64,000 bases of DNA from Streptomyces sp. LX-29 (GTDB lineage Bacteria > Actinomycetota > Actinomycetes > Streptomycetales > Streptomycetaceae): NCBI RefSeq assembly GCF_029541745.1, contig NZ_CP089746.1:5713559-5777558 (forward strand), written 5' to 3'. Below are positions 8,585 to 19,077 of this stretch, in pieces; the stretch's first letter is position 1; each line of letters starts with the position of its first letter. The position numbers and the translations under genes were made by a program. The notes beneath the pieces were generated by a model, which ran no database searches, was not told where the DNA came from, and saw only the letters and a program-made list of their open reading frames with translations.

Positions 8585-9264
8585 CTCACGGTGCCGGCGG
8601 CGGGTCCGGCGGCGGGACCTGTGGGGGAGCCGGAGGCCGGGGCGGACGCGGGCCCGGAACCGGGGCTCGACGGAGCGTCGGAGGCGGGCTCGGACGGGGC
8701 GTCGGACGCCCGCTCCGCCTCGCTCTTCCGGTAGTCCGGGAGCAGGGTTCTCACGATCCGGTCGACATAGCCCTCGGTCTCGTCGATCCGCGGTATGCCA
8801 CGCGCCTTGAGCACCGCGTTGGGGCCGGCGTTGTACGCCGCCAGGGCCAGCTCGGTCGGGTCGCCGGCCACGTCCTCGACCACCTCGTACAGATGGCACA
8901 TGTACCGGGCCTGCGAGGGGATGGCGTCGGCCGGCTTCCAGACGTCGGCCTTGCCGTCGCCGTCCCCGTCCCGGCCCCACTCGGACCAGGTGACCGGCGC
9001 GAACTGCGAGATGCCCTGGGCGTGCCCGGAGTCCGCGTCCTCCCGCCAGCCGCTCTCCGCGTCGATCTGCGCGGCCAGCAGCGGCACGCTCAGCTGCGGG
9101 CAGGTGCGCGCGGCCGACTCGATCATCGGCCGGTACTCGTCCGGGATGGTCGGTAGCCCGGGCCCGGAGAAGAAGGACTTCCACACGACGACGCCCGCCG
9201 CGGCGGCCAGCACCAGCGTGCCGCCGCCCGCGATGACGGCGGTGCGCCCGCCCCGCCCGCTCAC
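8581..9264 (-). CDS. Lytic transglycosylase (SLT domain), membrane-anchored
   Basis: 227 residues, GTG start. One N-terminal hydrophobic segment (about 8-28) serves as anchor or uncleaved signal. The SLT lysozyme-like domain follows, with catalytic Glu in AAQIDAESGW (E70), then GHAQGISQF and the C-terminal ALAAYNAGP signature. It contains a DGDGDGKADVW stretch typical of actinobacterial members, which could bind Ca2+. The tail (about 185-227) is Pro/Ala/Ser/Gly-rich, as in cell-wall-spanning regions. It is predicted to cleave peptidoglycan glycan strands with formation of 1,6-anhydro ends. Confidence 0.9.
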   Translation of the reverse strand: MSGRGGRTAVIAGGGTLVLAAAAGVVVWKSFFSGPGLPTIPDEYRPMIESAARTCPQLSVPLLAAQIDAESGWREDADSGHAQGISQFAPVTWSEWGRDGDGDGKADVWKPADAIPSQARYMCHLYEVVEDVAGDPTELALAAYNAGPNAVLKARGIPRIDETEGYVDRIVRTLLPDYRKSEAERASDAPSEPASDAPSSPGSGPASAPASGSPTGPAAGPAAGTVS

Positions 9265-9406
9265 CGGGCCGCCAGGTGGCGGCTGGACTGCAGGCTGGGA
9301 GTCGAGGTGAAAGTCCGCATGGTGGGACCGTAGCCGGAGATCCCGTTTATCTGAAATCGCCCCGTTCGCCCCGTAGTCGGTCGTCGCTCCCGCGCCATGG
9401 CCGGCC

Positions 9407-10072
9407 CTACGAGGCGCCGTGCTGGGCTGCCTGCCGCGCCTGGTCTCCGACGCCCGGCCGCTTCACGAGGAACGCCGCTCCAGCGCCCGCCAGGAACAGG
9501 GCGGACACCGACACCGCGGTGCCCAGCCAGGTGGCGCCCAGCCAATGGCCGCCGAAGTAGCCGAGGGTGACGCTGTAGGCGGCCCAGGCCACGCCGGCCA
9601 CCGCGGACCAGGGCAGGAACTGTCCGACCCGGTAGTGCGCGGCCCCGGCGCTCAGGCTGACCACCGAGCGGCCGGCGGGGGCGAAGCGCGCCACCACCAT
9701 GAGCGGGCCGCCGCCCCGTACCAGCGCCGAGCCCAACTTCTCCTGGGCGCGGGTGAGTCTGCGCGAGCGCGCGATGGCCCGGTCAAGGCGATCGCTGCCG
9801 CGCGAGGCCAGTCGGAAGGCGACCATGTCGCCGACGACGGAGGCGGTGGCGGCGCACACCACGAGGCCCAGCATCTCGGGAAAGACGCTGCCGGCCGCCC
9901 GGGCGCTGGCCGCGCCGACCACGTCGGCGGTGGTGCCGGCGACCGCCGTGGCGGCGGTGATCACGAGGACACCGCTGGGCAGCACGGGGAGGAACACGTC
10001 CAGAACGACCGAGAGCCCGATCACGGCATAAATCCATGGGGTATTGATCAATGACCCCACATGCTCCAACAA
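9407..10072 (-). CDS. DedA/SNARE-associated family membrane protein
   Basis: 221 residues. The DedA signature is visible: an N-terminal amphipathic and re-entrant region with LDVFLPVLPSGVLVITAA (about 24-41), then FRLASRGSDRLDRAIARSRRL, and the conserved FAPAGRSVVSLSAG loop with Arg. Two C-terminal membrane helices (about 150-175 and 180-205) follow. DedA proteins are thought to move lipids such as undecaprenyl phosphate or phosphatidylethanolamine across the membrane using the proton gradient. The start is TTG 10072 (GAGAGA upstream) or GTG 10060; I cannot decide. A strong hairpin lies 130 bases upstream. Confidence 0.85.
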   Translation of the reverse strand: MLEHVGSLINTPWIYAVIGLSVVLDVFLPVLPSGVLVITAATAVAGTTADVVGAASARAAGSVFPEMLGLVVCAATASVVGDMVAFRLASRGSDRLDRAIARSRRLTRAQEKLGSALVRGGGPLMVVARFAPAGRSVVSLSAGAAHYRVGQFLPWSAVAGVAWAAYSVTLGYFGGHWLGATWLGTAVSVSALFLAGAGAAFLVKRPGVGDQARQAAQHGAS

Positions 10073-10199
10073 CGTCTCTCCCGGTCCCGTTCCCCCGCCG
10101 CGACGTCGCAGCGAGAGCGGCAGGAGCGGCCTTTACAGCCGTACAGCGTACGCCTGTGACTGAAGAGAATACCGAGCAGGGGGTGATGATGTTGTTCGA

Positions 10200-10239
10200 A
10201 TCACGTCATGCGGGACGTTCTCGTCCCGCATGACGTGAT
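10200..10239. terminator. Perfect 18-bp inverted repeat, 4-nt loop
   Basis: Arms at 10200-10217 and 10222-10239 pair without mismatch around a TTCT loop. It lies downstream of the DoxX gene (ends 10284, minus strand), where it would act as a terminator, and upstream of dedA. The arms are more AT-balanced than usual Streptomyces terminators and there is no U-tract. A role as a long protein-binding palindrome is possible. Confidence 0.7.
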
Positions 10240-10283
10240 CCACGCCTCATCTGAGGGGCGTTCGGGGATGATTCAGGCGTGAT

Positions 10284-10766
10284 TCACACCCGGGACGGCT
10301 GGCGCCGCGCCTCGTTACCGGCGGCCGCCGCGCGGGAGTTGCCCAGGAGTCGGTCCACGGCCAGCGGGCCGGGGCCGGTGAAGACCAGGAGCAGCAGCGC
10401 CCAGCAGAACATGGCCGACGCCTCGCCGCCGTTCTGAATGGGCCAGAGCTTCTCCGGCTGGTGCTCGACGAAGTAGGCGTAGGCCATCGAGCCGGAGGAG
10501 ATGAACGCCGCGCTGCGGGTGCCCAGGCCGATCATGACCAGGCCGCCGCCGACGAGCTGGATCACCGCGGCGTACCAGCCGGGCCAGGTGCCCGCGTCGA
10601 TGGTGGCGCCGGTACCCATGGCCCCACCGAACCAGCCGAGCAGCGAGGCGGCGCCGTGGCAGAAGAAGAGCAGGCCGACGACGATCCGGAACAGCGACAG
10701 GACGTACGGCCGGGTGGCGTCCAGGCGCTCGGTGAGCGGCTGGAAGGGGTTCGGAGAGGAAGACAT
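10284..10766 (-). CDS. DoxX family membrane protein
   Basis: 160 residues with four hydrophobic segments (about 20-42, 62-82, 84-100 and 115-135). Family motifs are LFRIVVGLLFFCHGAASL near the start and WPIQNGGEASAMFCWALLLL near the end. DoxX-type proteins are small integral membrane proteins; some associate with redox or thiol-stress systems, but most, like this one, lack a proven role. ATG at 10766 follows GAGGGCACG-type sequence. A candidate iron box lies about 47 bases upstream of the start. Confidence 0.85.
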   Translation of the reverse strand: MSSSPNPFQPLTERLDATRPYVLSLFRIVVGLLFFCHGAASLLGWFGGAMGTGATIDAGTWPGWYAAVIQLVGGGLVMIGLGTRSAAFISSGSMAYAYFVEHQPEKLWPIQNGGEASAMFCWALLLLVFTGPGPLAVDRLLGNSRAAAAGNEARRQPSRV

Positions 10767-10812
10767 GGGACGTGCCCTCGTTTCAGGTTGGGGGACGGGA
10801 AGCGCGAGGTTG

Positions 10813-10831
10813 CCAGGTTAGGGTCGCCTCA
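10813..10831 (-). promoter_or_regulatory. Possible DmdR/IdeR iron box upstream of the DoxX gene
   Basis: On the + strand CCAGGTTAGGGTCGCCTCA matches the actinobacterial iron-box consensus TTAGGTTAGGCTAACCTAA at 13 of 19 positions, including both AGGTTAGG and CCT blocks. It sits in an AT-richer promoter-like stretch. The second half-site is degraded, so this is a weak candidate. Confidence 0.3.
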
Positions 10832-11011
10832 TATTTTGTTGCAAGTTCAAGTTCATGCCATTCTTACATCGGGCGACGAGCTATGCGCTGGGTGATATCC
10901 GTGCAGATGGTGGTCGGTGCCCGGCTTCCGGCGGCACTGGACTCGCCGATTCGGGCCACGACGACCCGTGTGGCAGAGCCCCGTCCGCGGTCCGACGGGA
11001 CCGGCGTGGCA

Positions 11012-13114
11012 TCAAGCGGTCCCACCCCTCGCGGTCTCGCCCGCCTCAGTGGTAGCGGACCCGGGTTTCGTTCGGGTGACGCGCAACACGGCCCGCGCCA
11101 CCGCGTCGGCGTCCGCCAGTGTCACCGAGTTCACCCCGGGCCGGGCGCCCGCCGCCGTCACCCAGTGCACGCCCTCCGTCGGCACCCCGAGGGCGAAGCG
11201 GCGCGGGTGCGGGCGGCCGGCGGCGTCGATCAGGTGGTACGGGCTGGGCGTGACGTCGAGCCCGCCGGTCTCGTAGCCCTCGGCGCCGTCGGGCGCGTCG
11301 CGGAGGTTCGGGTCCCGGTCCGACGGGGCAGGGCGGGACGGGGCGCCGCCGGGCGGGTCGTCGCGGAGGTTCGGCACCCCGTCGAGGTCCGGGGCGGTGT
11401 CGAGGTCCGGGGCGCGGCCCGGCACCCGGTGCGCGCGGCAGCCGCCCGTCCGCAGCAGGTGCGCCAGCAACTCGTCCGCCGTGCGCCGTAGGTCCGGCTC
11501 CGGCAGCCGCGCCTCGATCAGGGTCGTCGCCCGTATGGGGGCACCCGGCACCCGGGCCGAGCGGGCCAGGAAGCCGGGGCGCTCGTCGGGCCCGCTGGTG
11601 CCGACCTCCAGCTCCGGGCCGAGGACCTCCACCACCCCCGCCTCGATCAGCGCGACCAGCTCCTCTATCCGGCGGCGCGGCGGCCCGATGGAGAGAAAGG
11701 CGTTGAGGGGCGTGTACCAGCGGTCCAGGTCGGCCCGTCGGGACGGCCCCGGCAGCCCGCCGTGGTCGACGATCTGCCGCAGCTCGTTCCGCAGGTCCCG
11801 CAGCACGTCCAGGGCGGCCTTCACCGGCCCCGCCACATTGCCCAGCCGGGCCTGCGCCACATCCCGGCGCAGATGGTCCACCAACCAGTCGCGGAACTCC
11901 GCGGGCCCGGCGAACCTCCGCCGCCCGTACGGCCGCGCCAGCTCCTCCCAGGACCATCGATCGCCCGCGCCGATGCCGTACGCGTCGAGCACCGCCGCCT
12001 CCTCCGGGCCGCCGGGCGGCGTCGCCAGGAAGCGCCCACGGAATCCGGCGCCGGGCGTACCGGGTGCGCCCGCCGGGCCGGTGGCGGAGGCCGCGGGCGC
12101 GCGGGCGGCGAGCAGCGCCTCGTAGTAGACGGTCTCGACCTCCTTGGCGACCAGCGGCCAGATCTCGGCCCGGAAGTCCGGCGCGTCACCGGCCGTCGCC
12201 CGCTTCCGGAAGAGGGCGATCACCTCCGGGGTGAGCAGGACGGGCCGGTGCCGCCCGCAGGCGCCCTTCGCGTTGTCGCCGCGGGCGTGGTACGGGATGC
12301 CGCGCCGGGAGCCCGCGTACAGCCGGGGTTCGCGGCCCGAGGCGTGGTAGACCAGCGCGCCGTCGGCGCCCGTGGCGAAGCGCCCGCCACGACCGGTCGT
12401 CAGCAGCGCCATGTGGTCGAAGAAGTTGAGGCCCAGGCCGCGCAGCAGCACCGTCTCGCCGGGGGCGACGACGGACAGGTCGAGGTCGGCCGGGTTCCCG
12501 GGCGGCAGGTGGCGCAGCCCGTGGGCCGCGGCGTAACCGGCGAGCCGCCGCTGCTCGGCGTCGGGGGCGGTGGGCAGATGGCCCTGCGCCAGGACGACCG
12601 CCGACAGGCCGGTCAGCCGCCGCCCGTCGTCCAGGGTGAGCGCCTGCGCACCGTCCGACCGTTCCTCCAGCCGTACGGCGCGTGTCGCGTGGGTGACGAC
12701 CGTCAGCCCCTCCGGCGCGGTGCGCGCCACCTCCGCGAAGACCCATTCCAGATAGCGGCCGTACAGGGCCCGGGGCGGGTAGTCGTCGGGGCCGAGCGCC
12801 GACCCCCGCGCCGCGCACCACTCGTACAGGCTGGGTCCGGGGCGGATCGGACCGGCGCACTCGACGCTGGCGTCGGTGAAGAGGGTCACCTGCGAGGCCA
12901 CGGTGTTCATCAGCAGCCCGGCGGGCTGTGCGGTGCGCCAGACCTGGCCGGGGCCGGGCGGGGCGGGGTCGATCAGATGCACGGTCAGCCGGACACCGGG
13001 TGCCAGCGCGGGGGCGGAGGCGCATATGCGCTCCAGCACGCTGGTGCCCCTGGGGCCGCAACCGACGATGGCGATCTCGTGCTGGACTCCGGGCGCGGGG
13101 CGGGCTCCGGCCAA
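11012..13114 (-). CDS. FAD/NAD(P)-binding protein (pfam13454-type flavoprotein)
   Basis: 700 residues. The N-terminal Rossmann loop IAIVGCGPRGTSVLERI (about 13-29) and the downstream acid in VHLIDPAPPGPG mark the FAD site. NTVASQVTLF and VLAQGHLPTAP are typical of the large actinobacterial FAD-NAD(P)-binding family. No substrate is known; distant relatives are N-hydroxylases and monooxygenases. A low-complexity insert near residues 565-610 repeats the pattern D-x-N-L-R-D/P-D-L-D, apparently a tandem expansion (bases about 11300-11410). The start is TTG at 13114 with GGGAGA upstream. The gene is monocistronic. Confidence 0.82.
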   Translation of the reverse strand: MAGARPAPGVQHEIAIVGCGPRGTSVLERICASAPALAPGVRLTVHLIDPAPPGPGQVWRTAQPAGLLMNTVASQVTLFTDASVECAGPIRPGPSLYEWCAARGSALGPDDYPPRALYGRYLEWVFAEVARTAPEGLTVVTHATRAVRLEERSDGAQALTLDDGRRLTGLSAVVLAQGHLPTAPDAEQRRLAGYAAAHGLRHLPPGNPADLDLSVVAPGETVLLRGLGLNFFDHMALLTTGRGGRFATGADGALVYHASGREPRLYAGSRRGIPYHARGDNAKGACGRHRPVLLTPEVIALFRKRATAGDAPDFRAEIWPLVAKEVETVYYEALLAARAPAASATGPAGAPGTPGAGFRGRFLATPPGGPEEAAVLDAYGIGAGDRWSWEELARPYGRRRFAGPAEFRDWLVDHLRRDVAQARLGNVAGPVKAALDVLRDLRNELRQIVDHGGLPGPSRRADLDRWYTPLNAFLSIGPPRRRIEELVALIEAGVVEVLGPELEVGTSGPDERPGFLARSARVPGAPIRATTLIEARLPEPDLRRTADELLAHLLRTGGCRAHRVPGRAPDLDTAPDLDGVPNLRDDPPGGAPSRPAPSDRDPNLRDAPDGAEGYETGGLDVTPSPYHLIDAAGRPHPRRFALGVPTEGVHWVTAAGARPGVNSVTLADADAVARAVLRVTRTKPGSATTEAGETARGGTA

Positions 13115-13455
13115 GGTGACGTCTCCCGGGGGCAGCTGAGGGGCGGACGGACGAGGCGCTCGCGCCTGCGGACGCGAGCACCCGGCCGTACGTGGACGGG
13201 CACACGGAACACCCGGTCATCGGTGGTGACCGGTTGTGACGGGACGGGCGCGCCCCATCATGCCCGGCGTGCCCGGAGAGTCCAGACCCTCGGCGAAACA
13301 TCCGGCCCGGGTGTGGGAGGGATCACTGCCAACAGCCCTCGGGGGCCGGGCGGCGGACGCGTCGCGCGTTCGTCGCGGGCTCCCTGGCGGCCCCGCCATC
13401 CGGCCCTCCTCCGTCGATCCGTGGGGCCGTACGGCACGGAACGCGGGGGAGGGCG

Positions 13456-13485
13456 CGGAGGATCCGCCGCGCGGCGGATCCTCCG
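13456..13485. terminator. Perfect 30-bp palindrome downstream of the HNH nuclease gene
   Basis: CGGAGGATCCGCCGC followed directly by its reverse complement, 23 bases beyond the nuclease stop codon. As RNA it gives a 13-bp stem with a minimal loop, consistent with a terminator for the minus-strand gene. The remainder of the 13115-13507 gap is GC-rich and shows no gene. Confidence 0.7.
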
Positions 13486-13507
13486 ACGGCGGGTCGGCGG
13501 CGGTCCG

Positions 13508-14176
13508 TCAGCAGCCGTTGAGGAGGGAGGCCAGGGCCGACTTCTCGGCGGAGTCGACGGACAGCTTGTAGTCGTGCTTCACACCGACCCACATGCGGGC
13601 GTACTCGCAGCGGTACGAGGTGACCGACGGCAGCCACTTGGCCGGGTCCTTGTCGCCCTTGGCCTGGTTCACACGGTCGGTGACGGCGATGAGCTGCGAG
13701 CGCGTCAGGTCGTTGGCGAAGCCCTGGCGCTGCGTGGTGGTCCAGGTGTTGGCGCCGGAGCGCCACGCCTCGGCGAGCGGCACGACGTGGTCGATGTCGA
13801 TGTCCGCGGCGTCGGTCCAGGTGGCGCCGTCGTACGGCGAGAACCAGCGGCCCTTGACGGCGGCGCAGCGGGAGTCCTGCTCGACGTCGGTGCCGTCGCG
13901 CTTGAGGACCACCTCGCGGGTGTTGCAGGCGCCCTGCTGGGTGCTCCAGTGCGGGAACTTGGAGCGGCTGTAGCCGTCCAGGGAGCCTTCCCCGCGCACG
14001 GTGAGGGCGGCCAGGTAGGTGCGGGCCGTGGCGGCGCTCGGCGGGGCGGGCGGCGCCGCCTGGGCGGACGGTCCGCTCAGTACGAGGGTGGAGACCACGG
14101 CCGTGAGGCCGGCGGCCGTGGCGACATGACGCGCGTAGAGACGACGACGCGCGATGGCACTGCGCAGTCGGGACAT
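13508..14176 (-). CDS. Secreted HNH endonuclease family protein (DUF1524/GmrSD C-terminal-like)
   Basis: 222 residues. A Sec signal peptide (RRRLYARH, hydrophobic 18-38, AQAAPPAPP cleavage region) precedes a compact nuclease domain. The HNH-like motif is DIDIDHVVPLAEAWRSGAN (about 125-143), with the His as likely general base. N-terminal cysteines C84 and C103 and C-terminal cysteines may form disulfides, as expected outside the cell. Streptomycetes secrete such small non-specific nucleases during the developmental cycle, so a nutrient-scavenging or DNA-degrading role is likely. The start is ATG with GGAG-type sequence upstream. Confidence 0.85.
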   Translation of the reverse strand: MSRLRSAIARRRLYARHVATAAGLTAVVSTLVLSGPSAQAAPPAPPSAATARTYLAALTVRGEGSLDGYSRSKFPHWSTQQGACNTREVVLKRDGTDVEQDSRCAAVKGRWFSPYDGATWTDAADIDIDHVVPLAEAWRSGANTWTTTQRQGFANDLTRSQLIAVTDRVNQAKGDKDPAKWLPSVTSYRCEYARMWVGVKHDYKLSVDSAEKSALASLLNGC

Positions 14177-14810
14177 GCTGAACTCCCTCGGAGGTGGGGG
14201 GATTCATGACCGGAGGTGCCCGGTCATGGTGGCGACGCCGGGTTACCGATGAAAGGGCGTCAGGTTACAGACTGCCGACGCGGGCATGTCAAAGGCAAGG
14301 GTGGTGTGGCGGACGTTCGCTGTGGTAGGAGCGGTGGGCGGGCCGTCTTGACCCGAGGCCGCTCCTCGATCGGTCCCCGCGCGGTCCCGGCCGGAGAGCG
14401 CCCGACGGGTGACCTCGGGCGCCGTCGCCGTCGCCGTCCCCGTCGCCGACGTTCGTCCGAGGCGGAGTGTGGGTCTCGTCACGCCGCCGAGGGTCCTCGC
14501 AAGCACGCCCGCCGGGGCCTCCCCGGGCATGCCTCCGGGTGGCGCCGCACCCGTGCCGGCCACGGTCGTGCCGGCTGAGGTCGTGCCGGCCACCCGTGCC
14601 GGCCACGGTCGTGCCGGCCATCCGTGCCGGCCGCGGTCGTGCGGCTGGCTGTTCGCTCCCGACGCGCTCCTGGCGCCTCCCGGCGCGCTCCCGGCACCGG
14701 AGACGGCCACGGAGGCGGCGACGGAGGCGGCCGCCCTCGCGGTGGCGCTGGAGTCGGTGGCACGCCGTCGGCCGCCCCACGCGGCCGCTGCCGTATCCTT
14801 GACCGGAGCA
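14177..14810. other. Intergenic region, short repeats, no supported gene
   Basis: 630 bases before the riboswitch. Between about 14555 and 14645 the words GTGCCGGCCA and CGGTCGTGCCGGC recur five or more times, giving a degenerate minisatellite. Long open frames on both strands here are Ala/Pro/Arg-rich and lack ribosome sites; I reject them. A TATCCT box at 14794-14799 may be the -10 element for the riboswitch transcript. Confidence 0.5.
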
Positions 14811-14970
14811 GAAGGGGAGTAGCTCTCCGCCGGACCGTCGACATACTGCCCGCCCTCGCGGTGGGCCGGCGCCCGGAGCGTAGGACGCGGCCGTGATCCA
14901 CGGCGGTGCCCGAGTGGTCGTGACCCGCGACCGCGAGTGGACGCGTCGTACGCCAGCGAGACCTTCGGCC
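14810..14970 (+). promoter_or_regulatory. yybP-ykoY (Mn2+-sensing) riboswitch
   Basis: Conserved blocks of this RNA class appear in order: AAGGGGAGTAGC (14812-14823), GTCGACATACTG (about 14838-14849) and GCGAGACCTTCGGCC (about 14956-14970). AAGG at the 5' end can pair with CCTT at the 3' end as the P1 helix, and the two L1/L3 loops carry the expected GGGGAGTAG and ACATACT signatures. The RNA precedes a GDT1/TMEM165 exporter gene, a known genetic context for this Mn2+ sensor. The variable P2 arm in the middle is long and GC-rich. Confidence 0.88.
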
Positions 14971-15056
14971 GCAGTGTCCGACGCTGCCGTGCCGAAGCGA
15001 CCCCTCTCCCCGAGGGCCCCGTTCGGTGCGGCCCTATCGAACGAGGTATCCACCCC

Positions 15057-15638
15057 GTGTTCAGCATCACCGTCGCCGCAGTCGTCTTCGGCGTCGTCTT
15101 CCTCGCCGAGCTCCCCGACAAGACCGCCCTCGCGGGGTTGATGCTCGGCACCCGCTACCGCGCGTCGTACGTCTTCGTCGGCGTCGCCGCCGCCTTCGCG
15201 GTGCATGTCGCCCTCGCCATCGCCGCCGGCAGCGTGCTGTCGCTGCTCCCGCACCGGGTGGTGCAGGCGGTCGTGGGCGTGCTCTTCCTCGCCGGCGCGG
15301 CCACGCTGCTCTTCAAGAAGGACGACGGGGAAGAAGAGATCAAGAAGCCCGCGGACCAGTCCTTCTGGAAGGTCTCGGGCGCCGGTTTCATGCTGATCCT
15401 GGTCGCCGAGTTCGGCGATCTCACCCAGATCATGACCGCCAACCTCGCCGCCCGCTACGACGACCCGATCTCGGTGGGCGTGGGCGCGGTGCTCGCCCTG
15501 TGGGCGGTGGCCGGTCTGGGCATCGTGGGCGGCCGCACGCTGATGCGGTACGTGCCGCTGAAGCTGATCACGAAGATCGCGGCGATGGTGATGCTGGCGC
15601 TGGCCGGCCTGAGCCTCTACGAGGCCGTCGCGGGCTGA
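15057..15638 (+). CDS. TMEM165/GDT1-family Mn2+ (cation) exporter
   Basis: 193 residues from GTG 15057; ACGAGG lies about 10 bases upstream, and the longer in-frame reading would run into the riboswitch. Six hydrophobic segments occur in two repeats of three. Each repeat carries the family motif: AELPDKTALAGL (about 17-28) and AEFGDLTQIMTA (about 117-128). The acidic residues of these motifs form the cation pathway. An acidic/Lys loop KKDDGEEEIKKP separates the halves. With the Mn2+ riboswitch upstream, export of excess manganese from the cytoplasm is the likely job. Confidence 0.9.
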   Translation: MFSITVAAVVFGVVFLAELPDKTALAGLMLGTRYRASYVFVGVAAAFAVHVALAIAAGSVLSLLPHRVVQAVVGVLFLAGAATLLFKKDDGEEEIKKPADQSFWKVSGAGFMLILVAEFGDLTQIMTANLAARYDDPISVGVGAVLALWAVAGLGIVGGRTLMRYVPLKLITKIAAMVMLALAGLSLYEAVAG

Positions 15639-15737
15639 CGCGCTGACGTGCTGAGGCGCTGACGCGGGCCGTCGCGGGCTGACGTGCTGACGCGGGCCGC
15701 TGTGTAGGTCGGTGCGCCTCTGACGCCGGCCGGTGCG

Positions 15738-15768
15738 CCGCGGACGGCGGCGCGTCGGCCGTCCGCGG
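15738..15768. terminator. Bidirectional terminator hairpin
   Basis: CCGCGGACGGC (15738-15748) pairs with GCCGTCCGCGG (15758-15768) over a 9-base loop. It lies between the convergent exporter and phosphatase genes. Between 15636 and 15710 the word GCTGACGYGCTGACG recurs as direct repeats. Confidence 0.65.
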
Positions 15769-15790
15769 GTCGCCCACAGGGGCCGCGGCG

Positions 15791-16459
15791 CTACGCCGTG
15801 ACGTGCAGCCGGAGCGTGCCGTCCGTGAGCGCCTCGACCCGGATCCGCTCCAGGTCGCGCACATGGACGTCCGGCGCGTGGGCGGCGGCGCGGGGGCCGA
15901 CGCCGACGACCCGCATGCCGGCGGCCCGGCCCGCGGCTATGCCCACCTCGGAGTCCTCGAAGACGACGCAGTCGGCGGGGGCGAAGCCCAGCTCGGCGGC
16001 GCCCTTGAGGAAGCCCTCCGGGTCCGGCTTGCTGGCCCCGACGCTCTCGGCGGTGACGCGCACGGCGGGCATGGGCAGCCCGGCTGCGGTCATCCGGGCC
16101 GTGGACAGGCCGCGGTCGGCGGAGGTCACCAGGGCGTGCGGCAGATCGGCGAGCGAGGCCATGAAGGCGGGGGCGCCGGGGATGGGCACGACGCCGTCGA
16201 CGTCCGCGGTCTCCCACTCCAGCATCCGCCGGTTGTCGGCGAGGTTCTGCTCCATCGGCCGCTCGGGCAGCAGGACCGCCATCGTGGCGTGGCCCTGCCG
16301 GCCGTGCACGACCTTGATCACGCTGTCCCCGTCCAGGCCCTGCTCGGCCGCCCACCGCCGCCAGCAGCGCTCCACCACCGCGTCGGAGTTGACCAGGGTG
16401 CCGTCCATGTCCAGCAGGACGGCGCGGGCGGTGAGCGTGGCGGTGGTGGCCGGCGACAT
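15791..16459 (-). CDS. HAD-IA family hydrolase (sugar-phosphatase-like)
   Basis: 222 residues from ATG 16459. Motif I is LLDMDGTLVNSD (nucleophile D17, acid D19), motif II ALVTSADRG (Thr/Ser), motif III Lys in VGASKPDPEGF, and motif IV VVFEDSEVGIAAG with the acidic pair. A helical cap lies between about residues 30 and 95. The subgroup resembles small sugar and polyol phosphatases of the YfbT/DOG type, so it probably dephosphorylates a phosphosugar in the cytoplasm. It is transcribed divergently from the MFS gene. Confidence 0.88.
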   Translation of the reverse strand: MSPATTATLTARAVLLDMDGTLVNSDAVVERCWRRWAAEQGLDGDSVIKVVHGRQGHATMAVLLPERPMEQNLADNRRMLEWETADVDGVVPIPGAPAFMASLADLPHALVTSADRGLSTARMTAAGLPMPAVRVTAESVGASKPDPEGFLKGAAELGFAPADCVVFEDSEVGIAAGRAAGMRVVGVGPRAAAHAPDVHVRDLERIRVEALTDGTLRLHVTA

Positions 16460-16726
16460 GAGCGAACTCCAAACGGCGCCGAGCGGGGCGGAAGGGCACC
16501 GGGCGGCACGAGGGGGCGCGGCGAAGGAAGACAAGCGGCTCCGCCCGCCGGTCAGGGTGTGCGGGCGGAACCACTTTGTTCCCTCACGATACAAAACGAG
16601 AGGGGGGTTGCGCCAGCGGGGTCCGGACTTCCGTTCGCACATCCGCCGAGGTCGCCCGCTCGGCGGGACGTAATACGGCATACGGGTGAGTATGGGAGGG
16701 ATGGCTACCCGTTCGGAGGAGGCGCG

Positions 16727-18862
<2,136 letters not shown>

Positions 18863-18941
18863 GCAGGCCCCGCACCCCGGCCGAGCGCCCGCCGCTGACG
18901 GCGCCCCCCCCCGGCGGGTCCGCCGACGCGGTCGGGCGGCC

Positions 18942-19077
18942 GGCACTACGAGGGTGCGGACCCGGATAGGTCCTTGGCGCTACGAGGATGTGGACCCGGA
19001 CAGGTCCTTGGAGCTGCGAGGGTGTGGACCCGGCCCGGCCCTTGGCGCTAGGAAGGTAGGGGCCCGGCCAGGTCCTT
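18942..19077. repeat. 34-bp tandem repeat, 4 copies, running into the GNAT gene's 3' end
   Basis: Units at 18942-18975, 18976-19009, 19010-19043 and 19044-19077. Unit 4 encodes the last residues of the minus-strand acetyltransferase (KDLAGPLPS and stop); units 1 and 2 retain a reading frame KDLSGS..S followed by a stop at the equivalent place. The gene's 3' end therefore seems to have been duplicated three times downstream. Confidence 0.85.

Noticed and set aside
14243..15151. 302-codon minus-strand frame and a 137-codon + frame over 14409-14822
   Set aside because: Low-complexity Ala/Pro/Arg composition, no ribosome site, and overlap with the riboswitch and exporter.
15636..15710. Repeated GCTGACG words after the exporter gene
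   Set aside because: They are direct, not inverted, repeats and lie downstream of a gene; not related to the operator motif.
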